64,000 nt of DNA from Coriobacteriaceae bacterium (lineage in GTDB: Bacteria; Actinomycetota; Coriobacteriia; Coriobacteriales; Coriobacteriaceae). Positions 24,597 to 34,400 of the stretch are shown piece after piece. The translations under genes and the position numbers were made by a program. The notes under the pieces are model-generated. The model was not told the DNA's origin and searched no databases. It saw nothing but the letters and a program-made list of their open reading frames with translations. Location of the stretch: positions 17,777 to 81,776 of the forward strand of contig JAUNDT010000007.1 in NCBI GenBank assembly GCA_030525945.1, written 5' to 3'. Numbering within the stretch: the stretch's first letter is position 1; every line of letters begins with the position of its first letter.

Positions 24597-26678
24597 GAAG
24601 AGATCATTTTACAGATACTGGACGAGCTGCGTGCGGGGCACGAGGTGGATGACCGCGCACTCCTCAAGCTGTCGCATGCCGCGGCCCGTCGCGCCGCCGC
24701 GGACAAGCGAGCCTTCGCCAAGCGCAAGCTCCTGCCGTTTTACCAGAGCGTGAAACGCGACGACCCCAGCCGCTGGAAAAGCTGGAACGTTACACCTGAG
24801 CTCGAAAAACGTCTGCTCAAAGTCCTGCGCATGAAGCCGCGGCGCAGCGCATCGGGGGTGGCGACCATCACCGTCATCACCAAGCCATGGCCCTGCGGCG
24901 GCGATTGCCTCTTTTGCCCCAACGACATCCGCATGCCCAAAAGCTACCTGCACAACGAGCCCGCCTGCGAGCGCGCGGAGCAAAACTGGTTCGATCCGTA
25001 TCTGCAGGTGGCATCGCGCCTCAACGTGCTTTCGCAAATGGGCCATGCCACGGACAAAATCGAGCTCATTGTGCTCGGTGGCACGTGGAGTGACTACCCG
25101 GAGAGCTACCAAATCTGGTTCATGACCGAGCTGTTTCGCGCGCTTAACGACGGTGTGGTGCGCAATGCCGCAGTGTTTGCCGGGGGTAAAAGCCATGAGG
25201 ACCAGCTGCCGGGAGACTCGGCGGCCATGCGGCGCGAGCGCTACCAGTGCGGCGGCTTTCCGCAAAACGGAGATGAGTTCGCGGTGTTCGCATCGGCGGA
25301 GCAGATGCGGCTCAACGCGGGCGAGCGCACGTACAACCAGGCGTTTCGCGAGCTTTACGGACAAAACGGGCCCTGGCGATCGGCGGCACGGTGGCAGAAC
25401 GCCACGTGGCAGGATTTGGAGCGCGAGCAGCACGCCAACGAGCGTGCGCACCACCGCGTGGTGGGCCTCGTTGTCGAGACGCGCCCCGACGCGATTACGC
25501 CCGCGGCCCTCACGATGATCCGCCGCTTGGGTTGCACCAAGGTCCAGATGGGCATTCAGTCGCTGGACCAGGAGATCCTGAACGCGAACGACCGCGGCAT
25601 CGAGGTACGGCGCATCGAGGAAGCGTTCGAGTTTCTGCGCGTGTTCGGCTTCAAGATCCACGCGCACGCCATGGCGAACCTCTACGGCGCAACGCCCGAG
25701 CGCGACAAGCGCGATTACCTGCGCTTGGTGAGCGAGGCGCCGTTCCAGCCCGACGAAATCAAGCTCTACCCCTGCGCGCTCATCGACGGCGCGCGCCTGT
25801 GCACGCGCTTTGCCGAAGGCTCGTGGCGCCCGTATACGGAGGATGAGCTGCTCGACATCCTGGTGAGCGACGTGGCGGCCACCCCGGCATGGACGCGCAT
25901 CTCACGCATGATCCGCGACTTTTCCTCCCACGATATTGTGGCGGGGAACAAGAAGCCGAACCTGCGTCAGCTGGTGGAGGCCCGCCTGCGAGGGCAGGGC
26001 GAGAGCGAGCGCGATCGGGGCGACGGCATTCAGGAGATCCGTTTCCGCGAAGTCGGCACAGGCGAGTTCGACCCCAAAGAGCTGAGGCTCGAGGTCGTTC
26101 CGTATGAAACGAGCAACACGAGCGAGCGGTTTTTGCAGTGGGTCACGCCGGAGAATCGCATTGCGGGGTTCCTGCGTCTGTCGTTGCCGAGCGAGGAGTA
26201 CGTGCGAGCGATGAGCGGGGGAGGAGAGGGCGTTGGAGCAGTTGGCGCCGCTCCTGCTGGAGTTGCCAGGGCTGTCGGTGCGCCCGCAGCCGGAGCTGCT
26301 CTCGCGTCCGCTGCTCGTGCCGACCACGTATCTGCCGCACGGGGCGCCGACGCCGTTCACGCGTGTAGCGCGGAGGACATCGGGGCCGGCGCCACGTCCG
26401 CCACTGACGCCGCCCCCGATCGCTGCGCGCTCCCCGTCGCTCCGGGCGAGGCCATGATCCGCGAGGTACACGTGTACGGCATGGCCACGCAGTTGGGTGC
26501 GGAGGGGACCGCTGCGCAGCACCTGGGGCTGGGTCGCAAGCTCGTGGAGCGTGCGTGCGGCATCGCGCACGCGGAGGGCTACGAGCGCATCAACGTAATC
26601 AGCGCTGTCGGCACGCGCGAGTACTACCGCAGCCTCGGGTTCGCTGACCACGGGCTGTACCAGCAAAAGGAGCTTTAG
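24594..26678 (+). CDS. Elp3-family tRNA uridine-34 carboxymethylation enzyme
   Basis: 694 residues from the ATG at 24594; the longer upstream frame runs through tandem repeats and is not coding. The radical SAM Cys motif is C101-x3-C105-x2-C108 ('CGGDCLFCPND'). Elp3 signatures follow: 'IELIVLGGTWSDYP', 'VVGLVVETRPDAI', 'VQMGIQSLDQEILNAN'. A C-terminal GNAT domain ends with 'INVISAVGTREYYRSLGF'. Between the first GNAT strands lies a ~75-residue Ala/Gly-rich insert (~545-618), making the protein longer than the usual ~550. Elp3 uses acetyl-CoA and SAM radical chemistry to form cm5U at the tRNA wobble position. Confidence 0.93.
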   Translation: MEEIILQILDELRAGHEVDDRALLKLSHAAARRAAADKRAFAKRKLLPFYQSVKRDDPSRWKSWNVTPELEKRLLKVLRMKPRRSASGVATITVITKPWPCGGDCLFCPNDIRMPKSYLHNEPACERAEQNWFDPYLQVASRLNVLSQMGHATDKIELIVLGGTWSDYPESYQIWFMTELFRALNDGVVRNAAVFAGGKSHEDQLPGDSAAMRRERYQCGGFPQNGDEFAVFASAEQMRLNAGERTYNQAFRELYGQNGPWRSAARWQNATWQDLEREQHANERAHHRVVGLVVETRPDAITPAALTMIRRLGCTKVQMGIQSLDQEILNANDRGIEVRRIEEAFEFLRVFGFKIHAHAMANLYGATPERDKRDYLRLVSEAPFQPDEIKLYPCALIDGARLCTRFAEGSWRPYTEDELLDILVSDVAATPAWTRISRMIRDFSSHDIVAGNKKPNLRQLVEARLRGQGESERDRGDGIQEIRFREVGTGEFDPKELRLEVVPYETSNTSERFLQWVTPENRIAGFLRLSLPSEEYVRAMSGGGEGVGAVGAAPAGVARAVGAPAAGAALASAARADHVSAARGADAVHACSAEDIGAGATSATDAAPDRCALPVAPGEAMIREVHVYGMATQLGAEGTAAQHLGLGRKLVERACGIAHAEGYERINVISAVGTREYYRSLGFADHGLYQQKEL

Positions 26679-26853
26679 GAGAGAGGACTGCCTGGACGGG
26701 CAGGCCGCGCGGGCTCTGGGTTGGTGCGGGCGAGCGCGCTGGGCATCGGCGTTGGATTTATCGACCTTATGCTCGGAGCGCGCTGTAAGGCGAGCGGGCA
26801 GACGATGTGGAGGGCCCGTCTGCACAGCCAGAAGGAAAAGGTGGAGGCATCGC

Positions 26854-28011
26854 ATGACGACAAAACAACCCAAGCCAGCATCGGTCCCCGCGGTGACGGC
26901 GGGCGTTGCTACGGGCGCTGCCGCAGGCGCTATTGCCGCAGTTGCCGTGGGGGCCGCCGCAGTTGCCGTGGGCTCTCGCTGCCTGCAGATCGTTCGAACG
27001 AAGGCGGGCTTCGCTCGCGTGAAGACGGTGCGGAACGCTGCAGGCGACAAGATTCGCGTGCTCCAGCAGGGCGGCGTGTACCAGAGTGCAACCTATCTGG
27101 ACGAGCGCCGCTTCGAGCCCGTCTTCGCCTACTATCGCGCCTTCGATGCCATGTTTGAAGCGGAAGAGGGGCAGCTAAGCCACGCTGGCACCAGCGACGC
27201 GGGCACGGCAAGAGGCGCTTGCCTCGCAGGAATGGACAGTGCGGCCGAGCGTAACCATGCCGAAGCTCCCAGCGAGCCGATGACCAGAGGCCTCGGCGAG
27301 CCGGCAGGCTCTCGTTCCGGTTTCAAGGCCCGCTCCGACGAGCCGGCTAGCTCCCGCCCCAACGTCCGCTCCGACGAGCCGCCTGTCGCTCGCCCCGGCG
27401 AGCCAGCCGACTCCCGCCCCGGCGCCACGCCCGTCAATCACGTCCTCATGCTCGGCGGGGGAGGTTACGCCTATCCCAAGCACGCGCTCACGCAGCGCCC
27501 GGAGCTCGCAATGGACGTGGTCGAACTCGATCCCGCAGTGACGCGCCTGGCCCACAGGTGGTTTTCCCTGGACGAACTCGAGCAGATCGCGGGTGACCGC
27601 CTGCGCCTCATCGAGGGCGACGCCCGCGCGTATCTCTCGCAGGCGATTGCCGAGGGCACGCGCTACGACGCCATCGTGAACGACTGCTTTACGGGTGCCG
27701 AGCCCGCGCGCTCGCTCGCGACCGTGGAGGCCTTGTGCCAGGTGAAGGTTTGCCTGAACCCGGGCGGGCTGTATCTGGCGAACATCGTGTCGAGCGAGGA
27801 CGGCGAGAACGTCGACTTCCTGCGCGACGCCGCCGCCACGGCGGCCGCCGTATTCGAGCATATCCACGTGGTCCCCTGCGAGGACGCCGACTTTGGCGTC
27901 GAGGACAACTACCTGCTCATCGCCACCGACGCTGAGCGCACCTTTGAGGGCGAGATGCCCATAGCGCCGGAGATTCTCGGCGCGGTCCTGCGCGACTGCG
28001 ACCTGCGTTAG
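26854..28011 (+). CDS. Spermidine-synthase-like methyltransferase-fold protein
   Basis: 385 residues; the ATG at 26854 follows GGTGGAGGC. An N-terminal Ala/Val/Gly segment (~8-40) could be a membrane helix. The catalytic fold is split by a repeat-rich linker (~105-190, 'SDEPASSRP', 'GEPADSRPG'). 'HVLMLGGGGYAYPKHAL', 'MDVVELDPAVTRLAHRWFSL', 'IEGDARAYL' and 'YDAIVNDCFTG' match spermidine synthase or the fused-spermidine-synthase family. The polyamine-enzyme DAY/D motif is altered ('NDCF'), so polyamine activity is doubtful. Its stop overlaps the convergent kinase-RyR gene by 4 bp if that gene ends at 28008. Confidence 0.78.
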   Translation: MTTKQPKPASVPAVTAGVATGAAAGAIAAVAVGAAAVAVGSRCLQIVRTKAGFARVKTVRNAAGDKIRVLQQGGVYQSATYLDERRFEPVFAYYRAFDAMFEAEEGQLSHAGTSDAGTARGACLAGMDSAAERNHAEAPSEPMTRGLGEPAGSRSGFKARSDEPASSRPNVRSDEPPVARPGEPADSRPGATPVNHVLMLGGGGYAYPKHALTQRPELAMDVVELDPAVTRLAHRWFSLDELEQIAGDRLRLIEGDARAYLSQAIAEGTRYDAIVNDCFTGAEPARSLATVEALCQVKVCLNPGGLYLANIVSSEDGENVDFLRDAAATAAAVFEHIHVVPCEDADFGVEDNYLLIATDAERTFEGEMPIAPEILGAVLRDCDLR

Positions 28012-29697
28012 CCTGCTGCGTGGGGAGGGGCTGGCGCGTTGCCTGTGCCCTGCGCCAGCGCACCGCGGGAGTAGGACGTGGGTGCATCGCCGGAGCTCGT
28101 TCCAAGCTTGGCCGTCGGCGCGTCTCCCGCGTGAGCTTCGGGCCCTGCTCCCGCACGCATCACACGGGCGCAGGGCCCGTGCCCACTTCGCGCCGGTGCC
28201 CGCCGCACGTGCGCCCACGCGGTCGTACTCGCGGCTTTGCTCGCTGAGCTCGTCGTAAGGGACCAAATCCGGATGGATGCGCCGCTCGTCGTCGCGCGGA
28301 GCGCCCGCGATCCAACCGGCCGCCAGGCGCTCCCTGCACCAGCGTTCGTGTTCCAGTCGCGCGAGCATCTCGATTTCCTCGTCGAAGAACTCGGCGATCC
28401 GCCCACACGTCTCGTCGTCGCCCATGTGCACCATGCGATACCCGAGGGCATGCAGCTTGGCGGGTATGTCGCGAATCTGGTCGCGGTTCGATTCCTGCAA
28501 AACCGCGGGCTGGTCATCAAAGCTCACGTACTCAGGCGTGCGCCCCGTGCGCTCGCACGCGCGCCGCCAAGCCTCGTAGCAGGCAGTTCGCGCGAGCTCG
28601 TCGACGGGCGCGCTGAGCAAAAACGCGGACCTGCGCTGGAGCATCGCCGCCCCGCGCGCGTCGAGAAAGCCGCCGGGCGCAATGTGCTCTCGCGCGTAGG
28701 CAATGGCGCGCTCGTCAAAAAAGCAATCCGAGTTAAGGGCCTGGAGCCCGAGCACACGGGCCAAAGGGTCGAGGTCGCTCGTGCGGTTGAGACGGCGCAA
28801 CACGATGTCTCCCGTATCTGTGTAGGAGAAAAACGGCAGGTCACCGCGGCACAAATCGTCTGCATGCGCAGACTCCACGCCACGCTCGTTCGAAAGCTCG
28901 AACCGCAGCGCCGCCACATACGCCATGTCGCGCATAAGCGAGGTGGGCGCAATGCGACGGGCCCGCCCGCATCGCTCGCGGGGAATGCGCTCAAACAGCG
29001 TACGGCTATAGCGCTCGGCGGAAGCCGGGACATCGGTGCCCTCGTAATCGGTTACGAGCTCATGGTCGATCAGCGTGGCGTGAATGTCCTGCGGAAGCGG
29101 GCCATGGCGTTTGACGCAAATGTTGGCGGCACGCACATCGCGGTGGTACAGGCCGTGCGTGTGGAGCCGTTCGAGCTGGTCGAGGATATCGTAGAAGATC
29201 TTTTTGTTCTCAAGCGCACGCTCCACCGTTCCCGCCGGGCAAAGCGGCGCGTCCAGATGCGGTGCGATTCCGGGCACGACCGCATGGGAAAAGATCGCCT
29301 GCTCAAGGTTGACGCCGGCGTCCTCCTCAAAGATGCAAGGGGCGGTCGCGCCCTCATACACGGTCGATCCTACCAGGTCAAAGACCTCGGGGCCAACGCA
29401 CAGCAGCTGGTTGCGGGCGAGCGAGGAGACCTCGGCGGCGTAGAGCACGGGCTCGCCGGCATTGAAGATCACCGCGATCGCCTGCAGGTGGTCGCCGCTG
29501 GTGGGCACGAGCACGCCGCGGTACACCAGTTTGCGGCTGGACGAGACCATGGGCACGGGAGAGCTTGCGTAAAACACACCGCCCGCGGTCGTAAGGACCG
29601 GCGCGCCCGACGTTCCGGACTCTTGCAGGCAACGCTGCCAGGCGCTGGCTCCCGGCGACACCGTTTCGGTTTGAGAGGGAGAAAAGGTCGAATCCAT
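28008..29697 (-). CDS. Kinase-like protein with C-terminal RyR domain, probable frameshift
   Basis: The start is the ATG at 29697, 28 bp after the FHA gene stop. The kinase-like fold has 'YHRDVRAANICV' (HRD ~185) and 'LIDHEL' in place of DFG. About residues 436-500 ('EIEMLARLEHERWCRERLAAGWIAG', 'RIHPDLVPYDELSEQSREYDR') are a RyR (ryanodine-receptor-repeat) domain. The frame then stays open antisense to the neighbouring gene to 27175, which is implausible. A second frame with typical linker composition ends at 28008, so a frameshift or sequence error near 28.15-28.23 kb is likely. RyR domains are thought to bind nucleotide-like ligands; ligand and substrate here are unknown. Confidence 0.72.
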
Positions 29698-29725
29698 GGC
29701 GGGCGTCCGTTCTTGCGGCTCGGCG

Positions 29726-31339
29726 TTACAGCAGCTCAAAACGCGACCCGCACAGCTGGATCACGTCTTCGCGCTCGAGTTCGAGCGTATCGACTACGCG
29801 CACGTGCTCGGGCGCGACGCCCGTGTGCTCACCCCAGGCGAGCGCGTCGGGCGTATGCCGGGAAACCAGCAGGTAGTAGTCGGTTCCCGCAGGCGTTGCC
29901 CGGCGCACGAAGGTGCCGTTTTTGGAGCCCAGGTCGCGCAGGTGCAAGCGCCATCCCTGTGGCCCGCGCGTGAGATACAGCATGGCGTGGAAGCGTGAAT
30001 CGCCCATGCCCTCGAGCTGGCGCCCGTGGTTGTCGAGGCGAGCCGTGGGCAAAAAGACGCGAGCCAGGTTGGTTTGGGCCGCCTCGAGTTGCTTGGGAAC
30101 ACGCGCCTGCTCGTCAAAGGAGCTACCCAGGACATGCCAAAGGCGAATATCCTGCTCGGCGTGGCCCTCGCGCGCGTCGGCCGCCGCGCCAACGCACGCG
30201 TCCGTCCCGGCGGCCAGCTCAACCGTGCCGTCGGGGCACGCTTCGTCGAGGTCGAGCGTGTCCACGAGCTCGCGTTCTCCGTTCATCAGGCAACGACGGA
30301 GCAGCACCTCGCCACGGGTCGCGCGCAGGTTGCGCACGGGCGCGCTGGCCTCCAAGGTGGTGCACGTGCGGTTGAGCCCCAAAGGACGAATCGCCTCGCG
30401 CGGGCCGAGCACGGAGCACATTGCGACGTTCCAAATGAGCAGCGATTTGCCCGCAAGCCACGCTGGGATGCCCGGGATGTCGCAGGGGCGGTCGAGCCCG
30501 AACCCGCCGCGCTCAAGCATGCCCGCCAGCTGCGGCAGGGGTATGGCGCGCATATCGCTCACGGTCGCGGTTCCGGCGCGCGCGAGCCCGTCCAGGTAGA
30601 GGCCCTGCGCCATGCACACGATGCCCATGTATGCGTCGTGCCTGCTGCCGCCGTCGAACGACGGGTAGCCGTTTGCCGCGAACGACTGCGAGAGCTGCTC
30701 GGCAAGCTCAAGCACCGCCTGCTCGTCCTGCCACATGAGCAGCGAGAACAGCGGGTTGATCTCGTGCGCGCACCACAAGGGGAGCAGCGTGCGGCAGCGC
30801 TCCGCGATCGAAGCCTCGCCAGCGGAAATCTGCTGGTACCAGGCCTTTTCCTGCTGCAGCTCCTCCACCGTCGCGCGCAACGCGCCCGGCAGCCCCGGCA
30901 CGGCTGCGTTGCAGTCCTGCAAAAAGGCGCTCAGGGCCCCGGCAGTTTTCTTGTTGCTGTTGCGGCTCTTGGGCGCAAACGGCGGCCAATCCTTGCCGAG
31001 CTCGTCCACGATCGCCTCGGGCTGCTTGGAGCGCAGGTTGAGTGGATTGGAGTCGCGAATGCTCTTAAGGCGCTGGTCGAGGGATTGCAGAACGCCGCAC
31101 AGCTCGTCCTCGTTTCCGGGGAGCAGGTCGCCCTCGAGCAGCATGTTGCCCACGCGGTAATACACGTAATTGCAGTTGAGCACCCAGCGCTCAACGTCCT
31201 TTTGCTCGATGCGCGCGGCGCGCAGCGTCTCAAAGGAGTCGAACGGCAAGGCGTCGCCACGGTCGAGCCGCTCGTTGACCCAGGACGCGATAAAGCGCGC
31301 GAGCACGTTGATGGGTTTCATCTCGTTGACAGCCTTCAT
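29726..31339 (-). CDS. FHA-domain protein, paralogue 1
   Basis: 537 residues from the ATG at 31339 (GGAGCGTGC); a GTG at 31372 is an alternative. The N-terminal ~350 residues form a helical region of no recognised family, nearly collinear with the protein at 34749 ('KPINVL..F..SW', 'ALPFDSFE', 'VERW..NCNY.Y.RVG', 'INPL..LL.W.DE'). The C-terminal ~130 residues are an FHA phosphothreonine-binding domain: 'GDSRFHAML', 'LHLRDLGSKNGTFVRR' and a terminal 'LEREDVIQLCGSRFELL'. It precedes the kinase-RyR gene, so the two probably form a phospho-signalling operon. Divergent from the TIR gene. Confidence 0.85.
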   Translation of the reverse strand: MKAVNEMKPINVLARFIASWVNERLDRGDALPFDSFETLRAARIEQKDVERWVLNCNYVYYRVGNMLLEGDLLPGNEDELCGVLQSLDQRLKSIRDSNPLNLRSKQPEAIVDELGKDWPPFAPKSRNSNKKTAGALSAFLQDCNAAVPGLPGALRATVEELQQEKAWYQQISAGEASIAERCRTLLPLWCAHEINPLFSLLMWQDEQAVLELAEQLSQSFAANGYPSFDGGSRHDAYMGIVCMAQGLYLDGLARAGTATVSDMRAIPLPQLAGMLERGGFGLDRPCDIPGIPAWLAGKSLLIWNVAMCSVLGPREAIRPLGLNRTCTTLEASAPVRNLRATRGEVLLRRCLMNGERELVDTLDLDEACPDGTVELAAGTDACVGAAADAREGHAEQDIRLWHVLGSSFDEQARVPKQLEAAQTNLARVFLPTARLDNHGRQLEGMGDSRFHAMLYLTRGPQGWRLHLRDLGSKNGTFVRRATPAGTDYYLLVSRHTPDALAWGEHTGVAPEHVRVVDTLELEREDVIQLCGSRFELL

Positions 31340-31455
31340 TGCACGCTCCAGGTCGAGTTTTCCACCGTTCACCTAAGGCCAATTGCGGCCCTGTGAACCC
31401 TATCGTACCCTTCTGATTAACCAGCGGCGCGGCTGTATCGGTGAAAGGAGCCGAC

Positions 31456-34400
31456 ATGGGCGAGGAGACGGTTCGAGTTGACGAGTCGAGCGAGGCGGCG
31501 GGCGAGGACGTGCGTGAGGCTGCGGGCGAGGCGGCGCGTGAGGGCACGGCTGAGGCGGCGGCCGAGGCTGCGGATGAAGCGGTGGACAAGGGCGCAGGCG
31601 AGGCAACGGACGAGCCGCCGTGCACCGACGTGAGCGCCGCGTCATCCGGCGCCTCGGGCCCAGATGCCACCAAGCCGCCAAGCACGCCTCAACAGGACGT
31701 CGCTGCGCCGAGCTGCTACGAGGCCTTCATAAGCTACAGCCATACCGAATCCGACGCGCGCGTTGCCCGCGAGGTCCAACGCTTCATCGAGGGGTTCGTG
31801 GTCCCGCGCGAACTGCGCGAGCGCGCCGGGCGCCGCCGCCTGGGCAAGGTCTTTCGCGACGAAGACGAGCTCACGGCCGAACCATCGCTTGAGTCCGGGC
31901 TCGAACGCGCGCTCAGGGACTCCGCGTGGCTCATCGTGGTGTGCTCGCCGGCTGCGGCCGCCTCGCCATGGGTCGCGCGCGAGATCGAGCTGTTCATCCA
32001 GGTTCATGGGCACGAGCGCGTCCTTGCGGTTCTCGCATCGGGCGACCCCGAGGACGCGTTTCCCCAGGCGCTGCTTCTACACGGGGAGGACGACGCGGCG
32101 TCAGGCGAACCCTTGGCCGCCGACCTGCGCCAATCGGTTCCGCGTGCCAAGCGCAAGCTCGAGCTCACGCGTCTGGCAGCGCCCATGCTCGGATGCGCAT
32201 ACGATGAGCTCGTGCAGCGCCGTCGTGCGCGCGCGAGGAGGATCGGCGCACTCACGGCGGCTGCCGTCTGCATCGTGGCCACCTTGGTGGGATTAGCGTT
32301 CGCGGCCCAGCGCCGTGAGACGCAGGCGGTTGAGCAGGCCGCCCGCGCGGAGGCGTCTCGCCAGGCGTCGCTCGACGCGCTTGCCGAGGGCGATCGCATC
32401 GAGGCGCTCAAGCTCGCGCTCGAAGGGGTTCCGTCTGCGGGCGACCCGGCGCAAACGGCTCAAGCGCAGCTGGTTCTCGCCCAGGCGCTGGGAGTCTACC
32501 GCAACATGACGAACACCAAGCTGCTGTATTCGATCAGCGGTATTGCATCTGCGGACACGCTCACGGTCGCTCCTGGTCCGGCGCAGTTCTCGTTCGTGGA
32601 TTCGGCTGAGCAGATCACCGTGTACGACTTGGCGAGCGGCGCCGTTGCCCACAGGTTCAACAGCGGGGACATCGGCGACGGCGACCAGGCATTCGCTGGT
32701 GCTACCTTGGCTTTTGGCAAGCACCTTGTGGCTTGGCTGAAAGACGGCGGCATCGTCTGTTACGACACGATTCGCGGCGCCAAAGCATGGGAGCTGCTCG
32801 ACCGAGGCAGCGTGTTCCGGGTCGCGGAGTTGGGCGAGAATCGCCTCGTCGCGCTGACGGCCGACAAAAAGCAGCACTTGAACTGCCTGGAAATTGACAT
32901 ACAGACAGGCGAGGTCCACCGCACCATCAAGCTCGACGAGCTGAAGTACGACCTCGTGGAGATGGGCGCGGGCGAAGGCGGTCGCGTGGCCGTCGCATCT
33001 GGCGGCACGCTTGCCCTGGTTGACATGAAAGCCGGCGCCGTGAAGTATGCCCCGGTCGATGACACGAACATGAGGGGCGTGGCGGTTCACGGTGATGCGG
33101 TGTATATCGCCCGGTCCAAGGACGGGGCTGCGAGCTACTGCTCCTACGCATGGGGCGATGGGTCGCTCCGCTGGTCGTTTAACCGCGTGTGGAGTGCCTA
33201 TCCGCTCGATTTTTCCGTGCTTCCGTTTATGACGGACGCGATGCTGGGAGAGGCCGCCCATTCCGAATCACTGGGATGCGATGTGCTTTGCGTCAGCGCG
33301 GGGAGCTCGGTGCTTCTTGTTGACACCGCCACGGGCGAGATTCGCGCGGAGTTTACCGCCGCGGCTCCGATTGTGCAGTCTGACCTTGTTCAATCGTCAT
33401 CGGGCGATACGGTGCGTGCCACCGACGTTACAGGTGCGCGTCTCGTTGCCGAGGTCAAACCCGGCGGCGGGCAGCTGCTCGGTTTTGACGAATACGCGTT
33501 TTGCGACTACGTGTGGAACGCCACGGAGCTGCAGACGCTGGGGGCGCGATACGCGATCGGATGCTCGGCGGAGCGATCCGACACCGTCGTGGTGTATCGC
33601 GACGACCTGGGCACGCCCCGAGAGGACGGCGTACAGGCCGTGGATACGAGTTCGAATAGGCTCGCGGTCTTCGTAAGCGATGATCTTTCGCGCGTGGGCG
33701 TGTGCACGGCGGACGGAGATCTGTTCTTCATGAACGGCAAGACGTTTGAAGTCGAGCGCTTCCGCAAGTTGGCGGATCTGGGCATCGAGCTGCATGATGC
33801 CGCGAACGCGACCTTCGTCTTCCCGGGTGGGGATGGCGATGACCTTGCGATCTGCGACCCCGGCGGAGGGGATGTGCCGCCGCGCGCCTGGAGAATCGAC
33901 GCCTCAACCGGCGAGCTGATCGGTTCGTGGGCCTGGCCGTACGGATCGGAAGGTGCCACCTACGAGGGCTGCCAGTTCTCCTCCGAGCGCGATGGGTATA
34001 TTGCGCTGCACATGCCACGGGCGGGTTATCTGGGCCTGATCGATCTTGAGCGCCTGGAAGCTGTGCAGGAGTTCACGGTGGATGAGATCAGGTTCAACGA
34101 TGTTATCCACGTCAACGAGGACCGCTTCCTGTTGGTCCATGAGGAAGGCTTTGCGGTCCTGGCCGATACCTCGACGTTCGATCCCGTCAAAGGGGTGATG
34201 GACGAAATGACGTTCGAGTCGGGTTGCGGCTTGGCACAAATCGACGTCTCGCCCGATGGCGCGCTCATCGCGTCGGCGACGTCCTCGCATGGCCTGGCGC
34301 TCGTGGATGCGCAGACGGGAAGGCTCGCATGGCAGACGGATATTGAGTGCACAGGTAGGGAGTTCGTCGAGTTCTCCTCGGACGGCTCTATGGTGGTGGT

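Noticed and set aside
27175..28007. C-terminal extension of the kinase-RyR frame
   Set aside because: It is entirely antisense to a well-supported gene, Arg/Leu/Val biased like a shadow frame, and begins right where recognisable RyR sequence ends.
28237..29973. 578-codon plus-strand frame opposite the kinase-RyR gene
   Set aside because: No domain, no ribosome site and composition of an antisense shadow; kinase motifs are on the minus strand.
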